Assembly (NCBI RefSeq): GCF_025965585.1
Contig: NZ_JAOPWR010000364.1
Coordinates: forward strand, 1 to 48,520
Source of the DNA: Pseudonocardia sp.
GTDB taxonomy: Bacteria; Actinomycetota; Actinomycetes; Mycobacteriales; Pseudonocardiaceae
Direction of reading: 5' to 3'
Length of the DNA: 48,520 nt
Shown here: positions 1 through 7,096 of the stretch, in pieces
How positions within the stretch are numbered: the first letter of the stretch is position 1
How the letters are laid out: each line of letters starts with the position of its first letter
Program-made: the position numbers and the translations under genes
The notes under the pieces: model-generated
Told to the model about the DNA's origin: nothing
Databases searched by the model: none
The model's input: only the letters and a program-made list of their open reading frames with translations

Positions 1-139
1 CCGCGGCAAGATCGATCTTGGCCACACCACGGCCATAAGGCAGCAACAGCCGCTCCTCGATACCCATACCGGCCGCCACCTCACCCAACGGCCGAAGCGA
101 GGCAGCCTCCGCGATAGCCAGATCCGACGGGAAGGACAT
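1..139 (-). CDS. fhs: Formate--tetrahydrofolate ligase, N-terminal fragment cut by the window edge
   Basis: Only the first 46 residues are inside the window; the gene continues past base 1. The start [17 protein letters not shown], followed by a PYGRGVAKIDL stretch, matches the conserved N-terminus of formyl-THF synthetase (typically about 550 residues), which makes 10-formyl-THF from formate, THF and ATP in the cytoplasm, or runs in reverse to release formate and ATP. The ATG at 139-137 overlaps the metK stop by one base (TGATG), so translation is probably coupled to metK. As the last visible gene of the 5603-to-1 operon it links the MetF/MetV pair to formate. The identification rests on a short stretch but the motif order is characteristic. 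Confidence 0.8.
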   Translation of the reverse strand, partial: MSFPSDLAIAEAASLRPLGEVAAGMGIEERLLLPYGRGVAKIDLAA

Positions 140-1362
140 CAGTCGAGTCCCGCGGCCGCGCGCAGCTCGTCGGCCTTGTCGGTCTGCTCCCACGTGAAGT
201 CGGCGTCGTCGCGGCCGAAGTGCCCGTAGGCGGCGGTCTTGGCGAAGATCGGCCGGTTGAGCTGCAGGTGGCGGCGGAACGCGGCCGGGCGCAGGTCGAA
301 GTGCTCGTCCACGAGCTTGCGGATGGTGGCCAGCGGCACCTGCTCGGTACCGAACGTCTCCACCAGCAGCGACAGCGGGCGCGCGACGCCGATCGCGTAC
401 GCGACCTGCACCTCCACCTTCTCGGCCAGCCCCGCGGCCACGATGTTCTTCGCGACCCAGCGCGCCGCGTACGCGGCGGAGCGGTCGACCTTGGAGGAGT
501 CCTTGCCGGAGAACGCGCCGCCGCCGTGGCGGGCGAAGCCGCCGTAGGTGTCGACGATGATCTTGCGGCCGGTCAGGCCCGCGTCGCCCACGGGGCCGCC
601 GATCACGAACCGGCCCGTCGGGTTGACGTAGAAGTTCTCCTGCAGCTCCTCGACGGAGTACAGGTCCGCGGGGATCTCCGGGACCACGACGTGCTCCCAC
701 AGGTCGGACTTGATCTGCGCGGTCTCGACCTCCTCGGCGTGCTGCGTGGAGATGAGGACCTTCTCGACGCCGACCGGCTTGCCGTCGCGGTAGCGGACCG
801 TGACCTGCGTCTTGCCGTCCGGGCGCAGGTAGGGGAGCGTGCCGTCCTTGCGCACGGCGGCCAGGCGCCGCGAGAGCCGGTGGGCCAGCGCGATCGGTAG
901 CGGCATGAGCTCCGGCGTCTCCTTGCACGCGAAGCCGAACATCATGCCCTGGTCACCGGCGCCGTCGCTGTCGAGCTCGTCCTCCGAGAGCTTGCCCTCG
1001 ATGGCGCGGTTCTCGTACGCCTGGTCGACGCCCTGCGCGATGTCGGGCGACTGCTTGTCCAGGGTGATCATCACGGCGCAGTGGTGGCCGTCGAAGCCGT
1101 ACTCGCCGCGGTCGTAGCCGATGTCGTTGATCGTGCGCCGCACCACGTCCGCGAAGTCGATCTGCGCCGTCGTCGTGATCTCCCCGGCCACGACGACGAG
1201 CCCGGTCGTGATGAGCGTCTCACAGGCCACCCGCGAGGTGGGGTCGCCGGTCAGGGCGGCGTCGAGGATGGCGTCGGAGATCTGGTCGGCCATCTTGTCC
1301 GGGTGGCCCTCGGTGACCGACTCGGACGTGAAGAGGTGCTCGTTCTCGGCCAGCGGGATCAT
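139..1362 (-). CDS. metK: S-adenosylmethionine synthetase
   Basis: Makes SAM from methionine and ATP in the cytoplasm. The 407 residues are full length for bacterial MetK. Visible signatures are [13 protein letters not shown] at the N-terminus, the [10 protein letters not shown] hexapeptide region, and the glycine-rich [16 protein letters not shown] loop. The ATG at 1362 overlaps the stop of the upstream core metE (ATGA), and its own stop overlaps the fhs start. metK is usually a single housekeeping gene in actinobacteria, so its place inside a methyl-transfer operon is notable: it converts methionine made by the neighbouring MetE-type enzymes directly into SAM. Whether a second metK copy exists elsewhere in the genome cannot be seen. 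Confidence 0.97.
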   Translation of the reverse strand: MIPLAENEHLFTSESVTEGHPDKMADQISDAILDAALTGDPTSRVACETLITTGLVVVAGEITTTAQIDFADVVRRTINDIGYDRGEYGFDGHHCAVMITLDKQSPDIAQGVDQAYENRAIEGKLSEDELDSDGAGDQGMMFGFACKETPELMPLPIALAHRLSRRLAAVRKDGTLPYLRPDGKTQVTVRYRDGKPVGVEKVLISTQHAEEVETAQIKSDLWEHVVVPEIPADLYSVEELQENFYVNPTGRFVIGGPVGDAGLTGRKIIVDTYGGFARHGGGAFSGKDSSKVDRSAAYAARWVAKNIVAAGLAEKVEVQVAYAIGVARPLSLLVETFGTEQVPLATIRKLVDEHFDLRPAAFRRHLQLNRPIFAKTAAYGHFGRDDADFTWEQTDKADELRAAAGLD

Positions 1363-2390
1363 GCGTGCTCCTTCTGGAGGCGGTCGCGGACCTGTGCGGT
1401 CGCGGTGGTCATGGCACGCAGTTTCGCGCGTGCGGCGGACGCCGGCAGGTGTCGGAGCCCGCAGTCGGGTGTGACGATCATCCTGTCAGCAGGCACGACG
1501 CGCAGCGCACGCTCGATCCTCCGTTCGACGACGCCGACCGGTTCGACCTCGGGCGTCTTGACGTCGAGCACACCCACGCCGAGCACGCGGTCCCAGCCGA
1601 AGCGCTCCACGAGCGCCAGGTCGTCGTCGCCCTTGCGCGCGAACTCCAGCAGCAGCTGGTCGACGTCCGCCTCGAGCACGGCGGGGAACAGGAAGTCGTA
1701 GTGGCCCTCCCACAGCGGGCGGGCGTAGCGGTTGCCGTAGCAGACGTGCAGGGCCCACGTGACCGGCACGTCCTTCACCACGATGTTGAGCGCCTCGATC
1801 GCGAGGCCCACCTGCTCGGGATGGCCCGCGAGGAACGGCTCGTCGATCTGCAGCAGCTCGGCGCCGGTGTCGGCCAGCGAGCGGGCCTCCGCGTTGAGCA
1901 CCCGGGCGAGGGCGCGGACGAGGTCGGCCCGGTCGGGGTAGGCCTCGGTGCGCAGCCGCCGCGACAGCGAGAACGGCCCGGTGAGCGAGAACCGGACGGG
2001 GCGGTCGGTGTGGTCGAGGGTGAACGCGAGGTCGGCGGCGAGCCCCAGGGGGGCCGGTGGCGGGTCGTCGAGCGGGGCGGGCAGGGCGAGGTCGAGGTAG
2101 TCGAAGTAGAACGCCTTGACCGGGTCCATCACCTGCACGCCGGGCACGCGGGCCAGCAGGTGGTCGACGTCGTTGTCGCGGCGCAGCTCGCCGTCGCTGA
2201 CGACGTCGATGCCGGCCACCTCCTGGTCCTTGAGCGCGGCCTTCACCGCCATGTCGTGCATCTCGGCGAGCTGGGTGCGGCTCACCGACCCGTGGTGGAC
2301 GCCCGTCTTGGCGCGCTCCAGCCAGTCGGGGACCGACCAGGACCCGATGACGGTCGTCGCCAGGAGGGGTCGGCTCGGCAGCTGTTGCAT
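1359..2390 (-). CDS. Core MetE-type zinc methyltransferase (methionine synthase II family, no N-terminal domain)
   Basis: At 343 residues this is only the catalytic barrel of cobalamin-independent methionine synthase; the N-terminal half of canonical MetE (about 750 residues) is absent. The zinc ligands of the family are all visible: His215 and Cys217 in ALHVCYGN, Glu249 in LLLEF, and Cys310 in [10 protein letters not shown], the last followed by the usual MetE context. The N-terminal [11 protein letters not shown] also matches the family. The expected role is methyl transfer to homocysteine or another thiol; the methyl donor of such core enzymes varies and cannot be read from sequence. It lies one base after the methyltransferase-like gene (stop/start TGAGATG) and overlaps metK by four bases, so product methionine would pass to MetK. 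The MesD partner DUF1852 was not recognised nearby. Confidence 0.85.
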   Translation of the reverse strand: MQQLPSRPLLATTVIGSWSVPDWLERAKTGVHHGSVSRTQLAEMHDMAVKAALKDQEVAGIDVVSDGELRRDNDVDHLLARVPGVQVMDPVKAFYFDYLDLALPAPLDDPPPAPLGLAADLAFTLDHTDRPVRFSLTGPFSLSRRLRTEAYPDRADLVRALARVLNAEARSLADTGAELLQIDEPFLAGHPEQVGLAIEALNIVVKDVPVTWALHVCYGNRYARPLWEGHYDFLFPAVLEADVDQLLLEFARKGDDDLALVERFGWDRVLGVGVLDVKTPEVEPVGVVERRIERALRVVPADRMIVTPDCGLRHLPASAARAKLRAMTTATAQVRDRLQKEHA

Positions 2391-2391
2391 C

Positions 2392-3849
2392 TCAGTCCCT
2401 CACGTCGGCCGTCATGGTCGTGATGCTGCTCCCGGCCCGGGCGAACGGGGTGAAAGCCACGTCGAAGCCCTTGCGGGCGCCGATGTGCGCGAGCAGCGGC
2501 CCGTTCACCCAGTTGACCACCGACCCGTCGTACTTGCCGGGACCACGGAAGCCGTCCCGGTACTGGTGCGGGTCGGTGGCGAAGAGGTCGTGGCACTGCA
2601 GCCGGCCGTAGGGGTGCAGCAGCGGCAGGGTCTCGGCGAAGCTCGCGGCCGCGCCGTTGGCCACGTGCATCCGTACGTCGCTGCCGGTGGCGAGCAGCGG
2701 CCGGAGCAGCTCACCGCTGATGCCCGGCGCGATCGCGTAGGTGTCCAGGCCGTGCAACGGCACGTAGCGCTCCTGCAGGCGCAGCGCGGCCCAGATCGCG
2801 CGCCAGAACTCGACGGCGGCACGGGTGTCGGGCACGTGCTGCGGCACGGCCTCGGCCAGCAGGGCGGGGCCCAGGCGCAGGAGCTTCTCGACCAGCCCGC
2901 CGAGGGCGTCCGGCGTGGTGTGCACGCTCGCCGCGACGGCCGCGGCGGCGTCCGCGGGCAGGTGGGCCCGGGACTCGACGAGGTGCTCGCGCTGCCCGAT
3001 CGTCGCGATCTCGTCGGTGGGCAGGTTGTCGTAGACGTTGGAGATGTAGACGAGGAACACCTTGAACCGCAGGAACCCCAGCGACGTGGTGGGGCGCAGC
3101 GCGTCGAGGACGAACGAGCTGACGCGCTCGGCGTGCTCGCTGACGGTCGCGCGCGCGAGCTCCAGGACGTGGGCCGAGTAGTCGCCCATCAGGTAGTGCA
3201 GCCGCCGGTAGTAGCCGCGGCCGTGCTCGTGGTCGAGCTCCCGGAACGCGTCGAGCCACGTCCGGGCCTGGTGGCCGTTGCCGACGCCGAGCTCCAAGAC
3301 GTAGAGCTCCTCGGGCAGCGCCCGGCGCTCGGCGAGACCGTCCCACACGGCGAACAGCTCCCGGATGGTCGTGCGCACCGGCTCGTCCTCGCGGGCGTCG
3401 CTGCGGCCGCCGGGCAGCGCCGACTCGTAGTCCTGCCCGGTGGCCTCCTCCCAGTCGCGAAGGTGACCCCAGTACAGCGCGTTGAACGCCCAGATCAGGC
3501 TGCGGCTGGTGGGCCCCCACTCCTCCAGGGTGAGCTGCCGGGCGCCCGCGCCGCCCGTGCGGTGGGCGTGCAGGGCGGAGGCCACCGCGGACGCGGTCGA
3601 GTCGGGCGCGCCGGCGATCCGCCGGAGGTCGACGGCGAGCTCCAACTGGGTGTCGCCGACCACCGGCCGCAGCTCGACGGGTGCCCGGAAGTTGTGGCGG
3701 TACTGCACCCAGTCGACCGTGACCCGCAGCCGCGACAGGTCGGTCGCCGCGCAGGCGGCCAGCGCCGTGAACACCGGGGCCAGTGCCCCGGTCAGGTCCA
3801 CCGCGTTCTTGCCGCGCAGCCGGGCCGCGGGCTTGACGTCAACCAGCAC
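2392..3849 (-). CDS. MidA-like class I SAM-dependent methyltransferase, substrate unknown
   Basis: The 485-residue protein has a SAM-binding motif I, LYVLELGVGNGHQART, near residue 195, and a later YISNVYDNLPTDE stretch that resembles the post-motif region of MidA/NDUFAF7-type enzymes. Beyond this Rossmann core (about residues 190-300) I do not recognise a substrate domain; the first 170 residues and the last 180 look family-specific. The start is GTG at 3849, preceded by GAGGAG and overlapping the end of metF by 11 bases, so it is co-translated with metF. Its place between MetF and core MetE suggests a job in methyl transfer or in modifying a partner of this operon. A true methyltransferase role is likely but the acceptor is not known. 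Confidence 0.65.
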   Translation of the reverse strand: MLVDVKPAARLRGKNAVDLTGALAPVFTALAACAATDLSRLRVTVDWVQYRHNFRAPVELRPVVGDTQLELAVDLRRIAGAPDSTASAVASALHAHRTGGAGARQLTLEEWGPTSRSLIWAFNALYWGHLRDWEEATGQDYESALPGGRSDAREDEPVRTTIRELFAVWDGLAERRALPEELYVLELGVGNGHQARTWLDAFRELDHEHGRGYYRRLHYLMGDYSAHVLELARATVSEHAERVSSFVLDALRPTTSLGFLRFKVFLVYISNVYDNLPTDEIATIGQREHLVESRAHLPADAAAAVAASVHTTPDALGGLVEKLLRLGPALLAEAVPQHVPDTRAAVEFWRAIWAALRLQERYVPLHGLDTYAIAPGISGELLRPLLATGSDVRMHVANGAAASFAETLPLLHPYGRLQCHDLFATDPHQYRDGFRGPGKYDGSVVNWVNGPLLAHIGARKGFDVAFTPFARAGSSITTMTADVRD

Positions 3850-4768
3850 GGAGCCTCCTCGTCAGTCCGGCCGTCTCCAGGATCTCCGGGACGCCGCGCT
3901 CGTACCCGAACGCCATGACGTGCACGCCCGCCAGGTGCGGGATCTCCCGCAGCGCGGCGATCGTCTCCGCGCACATCAGCACACCCTCGTCCGCGACGCG
4001 GTGGGCGGGCACGCCGCGCAGCCGGCGCCCGACCGACTCGGGGACGACCACCCCGGGCACCCTCGTGCGCAGGAACTCGTGGGCGCGCAGCGACCGGACC
4101 GGCCCGACGCCGGCGATCACCGCGCACCGCTGCGTGAGCCCCAGGTCCACCACCTGGCGCATCCACGCGGCGAACGCCGCCACGTCGAACACGAACTGGG
4201 TCTGGCAGAACTCCGCGCCCGCCGCCACCTTCTTGCCCAGCCGCGCGGCCCGGAACCGGGTGGGCGGGGCGAACGGGTTCTCCACCGCGCCGACGAGGAA
4301 CCGGGGCGGCGGGTCCACCACCCGTCCCGACAGCAGCCGGCCCTCGTCTCGCATGGTCCGGGCCGTCCGGACGAGCTGGACGCCGTCCAGGTCGAACACC
4401 GGCTTGGCCTCGGGATGGTCACCGTGGACGGGGTGGTCGCCCGTCAGCAGCAGCACGTTCGGGATGCCCAGGACAGCAGCGGAGAGCAGGTCCGACTGCA
4501 GCGCGATGCGGTTGCGGTCGCGGCAGGTCAGCTGCATCACCGGCTCGATGCCGGCCTCGGCGGCCAGCACGCATCCGGCGAGGCTCCCGACCTGCACGTG
4601 GGCACTGGGGTTGTCGGTGACGTTGACGGCGTCCACCCACCCCCGCAGGTGCCCCGCGGCGCGGGCGATCGCGTCGCGGTCGGCACCGCGGGGAGGACCG
4701 ATCTCGGCCGTGACGGCGAACCGGCCCGCGGCGAGCGCACCGCGCAGGCCCGGACCGGGACCGGTCAC
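3839..4768 (-). CDS. metF: 5,10-methylenetetrahydrofolate reductase (MetF)
   Basis: Interconverts 5,10-methylene-THF and 5-methyl-THF. The 309-residue TIM-barrel size is that of bacterial MetF. Motifs include TAEIGPPRG at the N-terminus, NVTDNPSAHV, LTCRDRNRIALQSDL, LLLTGDHP and AEFCQTQFVFD, where the Gln is the usual folate-binding position. The start is GTG at 4768, in a GTGA overlap with the stop of the MetV-like gene; a longer reading frame upstream has no MetF similarity and was not used. Pairing with a separate MTHFR_C/MetV protein is the arrangement of MetVF-type reductases in acetogens. The physiological direction (methionine synthesis or methyl oxidation) is not set by sequence. Confidence 0.93.
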   Translation of the reverse strand: MTGPGPGLRGALAAGRFAVTAEIGPPRGADRDAIARAAGHLRGWVDAVNVTDNPSAHVQVGSLAGCVLAAEAGIEPVMQLTCRDRNRIALQSDLLSAAVLGIPNVLLLTGDHPVHGDHPEAKPVFDLDGVQLVRTARTMRDEGRLLSGRVVDPPPRFLVGAVENPFAPPTRFRAARLGKKVAAGAEFCQTQFVFDVAAFAAWMRQVVDLGLTQRCAVIAGVGPVRSLRAHEFLRTRVPGVVVPESVGRRLRGVPAHRVADEGVLMCAETIAALREIPHLAGVHVMAFGYERGVPEILETAGLTRRLRAG

Positions 4769-5325
4769 GCCCGGGCCCCGGGCATCCCCAGGTCGACCGG
4801 CCCGCCGGCGCCGCGGCCGGTCGGTCCCGTCCGAGGCGCCGCGGACGGCTCCGTCCACAGGCCCTCGTCGCGGCCGAGCCAGTACTGCACCCAGGAGCTC
4901 GCTCCGGTCAGGCGGTGGTCGACGGGCCGCTGGAAGCGGGTGAGGTCGTCGGCGTGGCCGGCCTCCTCCGCGCGTTCCAGCGCGGTGACCCACACACACG
5001 TCACGCCGGGGTGCACCTCGCAGTCTCCGTTGGCCGCGACGCCGCCGCACGGGCCGTTGCGCAGCTGCTTGGGGCACGTCATCGGGCACGCGTACCCGGT
5101 GGCCGGCAGCGCGCACTGGCCGCACATCCGGCACCCGAACAGCGCCTCCTTGCCCCGGCGCTCCGCGGCGGTGAACAACCGCAGGGCCCGGGGGTGGCGC
5201 TCCAGCCGGGCGGCCAGCCGGCGGTACAGCGCGTTCGGTGCCACCAGCGGTGCGAGCCGGTAGGTCGCGCGGGCGGACGGGCGGGGGCGTGCCGGGCGGG
5301 GCCATCCGGGCGCCGTCTCCGCCAT
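4765..5325 (-). CDS. MetV-like protein, MTHFR C-terminal cysteine-rich domain
   Basis: This 186-residue protein matches the methylene-THF reductase C-terminal family (PF12225), known as MetV in acetogens. A cysteine-dense block holds C65, C68 and C71 (CRMCGQC), C80, C84 (CPMTCPKQ), C93 (RNGPCGGV), C102 and C110, enough for a metal or Fe-S centre. In acetogens MetV partners MetF and may bring in electrons from another carrier. The ATG at 5325 has a GGAGG 7-8 bases upstream. An alternative ATG at 5367 would add 14 residues and overlap the preceding stop in a TGATG coupling; I prefer 5325 for its ribosome site, but the longer form is possible. It overlaps metF by four bases. Confidence 0.82.
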   Translation of the reverse strand: MAETAPGWPRPARPRPSARATYRLAPLVAPNALYRRLAARLERHPRALRLFTAAERRGKEALFGCRMCGQCALPATGYACPMTCPKQLRNGPCGGVAANGDCEVHPGVTCVWVTALERAEEAGHADDLTRFQRPVDHRLTGASSWVQYWLGRDEGLWTEPSAAPRTGPTGRGAGGPVDLGMPGARA

Positions 5326-5366
5326 GACCCCGCCTCCGGCCGGGCACTTGTGGCTCGCGACAGGCA

Positions 5367-5603
5367 TCAGCCCGGACGGGCGGGCAGCTCGACGGCCGTC
5401 ATCGCCCTGGCGACGACCGGACGCAGCCGTCCGGGCAGGGGGGTGGCACCGGCCCGGAGGTGGGCGACGGCGGCCCGCAGCTCGGCCACCTCACGACGCA
5501 GATCGGTGATGAGTGCCTGGTCGGCGGCCGCCCGCTCGGTCTCGACGTGCCCGCTGATGCGTTCGAGCTCGGTGAGCAGGGGATGGACGATGCTCTGGGA
5601 CAC
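5367..5603 (-). CDS. Small coiled-coil protein heading the one-carbon operon, function unknown
   Basis: The 78 residues contain no recognised family. The middle (about residues 10-50, LLTELERISGHVETERA and LRREVAELRAAVAHLRAG) shows heptad spacing of Leu/Ala/Val typical of a short amphipathic coiled coil; the C-terminus is basic then Ala/Pro rich. The GTG start at 5603 has a strong GAGGAG upstream, and the stop touches the possible extended start of the MetV-like gene (TGATG). It is the first gene of the operon, opposite pucR. It could be a scaffold or a small regulator for the MetV/MetF pair, but that is only inferred from position. Confidence 0.6.
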   Translation of the reverse strand: MSQSIVHPLLTELERISGHVETERAAADQALITDLRREVAELRAAVAHLRAGATPLPGRLRPVVARAMTAVELPARPG

Positions 5604-5737
5604 CGGTGGCCTCCTCGGCGTGCGTGCCTGTCGATGACCACGCTAGGGCGCGCTGTGGCCCCGGACACATGTGCTCGACCACAAATCGGAGGGGCGAACA
5701 GTGGCCGCGGAGCCCAAGCGGCTCCTACGCTGCGCCC
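5604..5737. promoter_or_regulatory. Divergent promoter region between the metV-metF operon and pucR, with stacked inverted repeats
   Basis: This 134-base gap feeds both the minus-strand operon and the regulator. Two adjacent inverted repeats are visible: TGTGCTCGACCACA at 5670-5683 (12 of 14 positions symmetric) and TGTGGCCCCGGACACA at 5654-5669 (12 of 16). They are the natural candidates for the PucR operator. A minus-strand -10-like TAGCGT sits at 5645-5640, about 37 bases before the GTG start. On the plus strand TACGCT at 5726-5731 lies exactly six bases before the pucR ATG, which suggests a leaderless transcript. The -35 elements are weak on both strands. Confidence 0.5.
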
Positions 5738-7096
5738 ATGGCCGCGGCGGCAGGAGCGAACCCGGCTCCGGGGCTGCGGCTCGAGGCCGTGCCCCCCGAG
5801 CGCCGGGAGAACGTCCTGCTGCGCGAGCTCGTGGCCGCGTTCAGCCACCTGTCGGCGCTCGCGTCGCAGGACGCCGACGTCGACGGGGTGGTGCGGCTCG
5901 TGGCGCGCCGCACGGGCTGCTGGGTCGCTGTCGTGGGCCCCGACCCGGTCGGCGAGCCCGACGTCCTGTCCGCGGCGCCGCCCGACGCCGCCCAGCGGTT
6001 CACCGAGGCGGTCGGCGGCGACCGCCTCGCCGCGGTGCTCGGGGCGGCCGCGCAGAACCGGCGCGCTGTGTCGCTCTCGGGGCTGTCGCTCTCGGGGCCG
6101 GCCGCCGACGGGCCTCTACTCGACCGGGCCGGGCTCGCCGGGGCCGCGCTCGACCGGGCCGTGGTCGTGCCGGTGCTGGTCGGCCACGACGTCGCCGCGC
6201 ACCTCGTCACGGTGGCGTCGGACGAGCCCGAGCTCGGCGACGACCTGCTGCTCCTGCTCGCCGAGCACGCCGCCACGGTCTGCGGGATCATCCTCGGCCG
6301 CGAACGCGTGGTGGCCGCCGCGGCGGGCCGGGCCCGCACCGACCTCGTCGAGGGGCTGCTGCTCGCCCGCGACCGCGACGCCGCGGAGGCCGACCGCTGG
6401 GCCGGGCACCTCGGGTTCGCCCGCGGCACCGAGCACCATGTCCTCGCGGTCGGCGTCGTGGAGACCCCGGATCGGGCGCGGGTGCTCGCCACCGCCGAGC
6501 ACACCATCACCCGCGGGCGGTCCGCCGCGATCGTCGCGGTGCGCGAGTCCGAGGTCGTGGCCGTCGTGCCCGCCCCGGACGGCTCCCGGCCGGGGCTCGA
6601 CGCCGTCCGCGAGCTGGCGCAGCGGTGCCGGGCCGCCGTGCTCGACCGCCATCCCGGCGCCGACGTCGTCGCGGGCATCGGGGGGTGCTGCCGCGAGGCC
6701 GGGGAGATCGCGCGCTCCTACAGCGAGGCCCGCAGCGCCATCGACGCCGCGCGCCGGATGCCCCGCGCTCCGGCCGTCGTCGCGTTCGGGGAGCTGGGGG
6801 TGCTGCGGCTGCTGCTGCAGGTGCCCGACCTCGGCGAGCTGCGGGCGTTCGCGGACGACGTGCTCGGGGACGTCGCCCGCGACGGGCGCACCGGTGCCGA
6901 CCTGCTCGGGACGCTGGTGGAATGGTTCCGCTGCAACGGCAGCCCGCAGCGCACCGCGGGAGAGCTGCACGTGCACCCCAACACGGTCGCCTACCGGATC
7001 CGGCGGGTCGAGGAGATCTCCGGGCTGCGCCTGGACCACCACCGTGACCGGCTGCTCGCGCAGCTGGCCTGCGAGATCGTGCAGGTGCTGCCGTGA
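5738..7096 (+). CDS. PucR/CdaR-family transcriptional regulator
   Basis: The 452-residue protein has the layout of PucR/CdaR regulators: an N-terminal sensory GAF-like part (about residues 25-185), a GGDEF-like middle (about 200-360, with the SYSEARSAIDAARR stretch) and a C-terminal HTH_30 domain containing HPNTVAYRIRRVEEISG around residues 400-430. Such regulators usually control catabolic operons in response to a small ligand. I chose ATG 5738: it follows the leaderless-type TACGCT-N6 arrangement, while upstream codons in the frame lack support. It is divergent from the one-carbon operon and overlaps the next gene by four bases (GTGA), so it likely controls both. The ligand is unknown. Confidence 0.88.
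   Translation: MAAAAGANPAPGLRLEAVPPERRENVLLRELVAAFSHLSALASQDADVDGVVRLVARRTGCWVAVVGPDPVGEPDVLSAAPPDAAQRFTEAVGGDRLAAVLGAAAQNRRAVSLSGLSLSGPAADGPLLDRAGLAGAALDRAVVVPVLVGHDVAAHLVTVASDEPELGDDLLLLLAEHAATVCGIILGRERVVAAAAGRARTDLVEGLLLARDRDAAEADRWAGHLGFARGTEHHVLAVGVVETPDRARVLATAEHTITRGRSAAIVAVRESEVVAVVPAPDGSRPGLDAVRELAQRCRAAVLDRHPGADVVAGIGGCCREAGEIARSYSEARSAIDAARRMPRAPAVVAFGELGVLRLLLQVPDLGELRAFADDVLGDVARDGRTGADLLGTLVEWFRCNGSPQRTAGELHVHPNTVAYRIRRVEEISGLRLDHHRDRLLAQLACEIVQVLP

Noticed and set aside
1359-2390. MesD-type methionine synthase
   Set aside because: MesD depends on a DUF1852 partner, which I do not recognise in the adjacent genes; the call is left at core MetE.
5670-5683. CRP/GlxR site in the pucR gap
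   Set aside because: The dyad is TGTG-N6-CACA but lacks the A and T of GTGA-N6-TCAC, so it was assigned to a candidate PucR operator instead.
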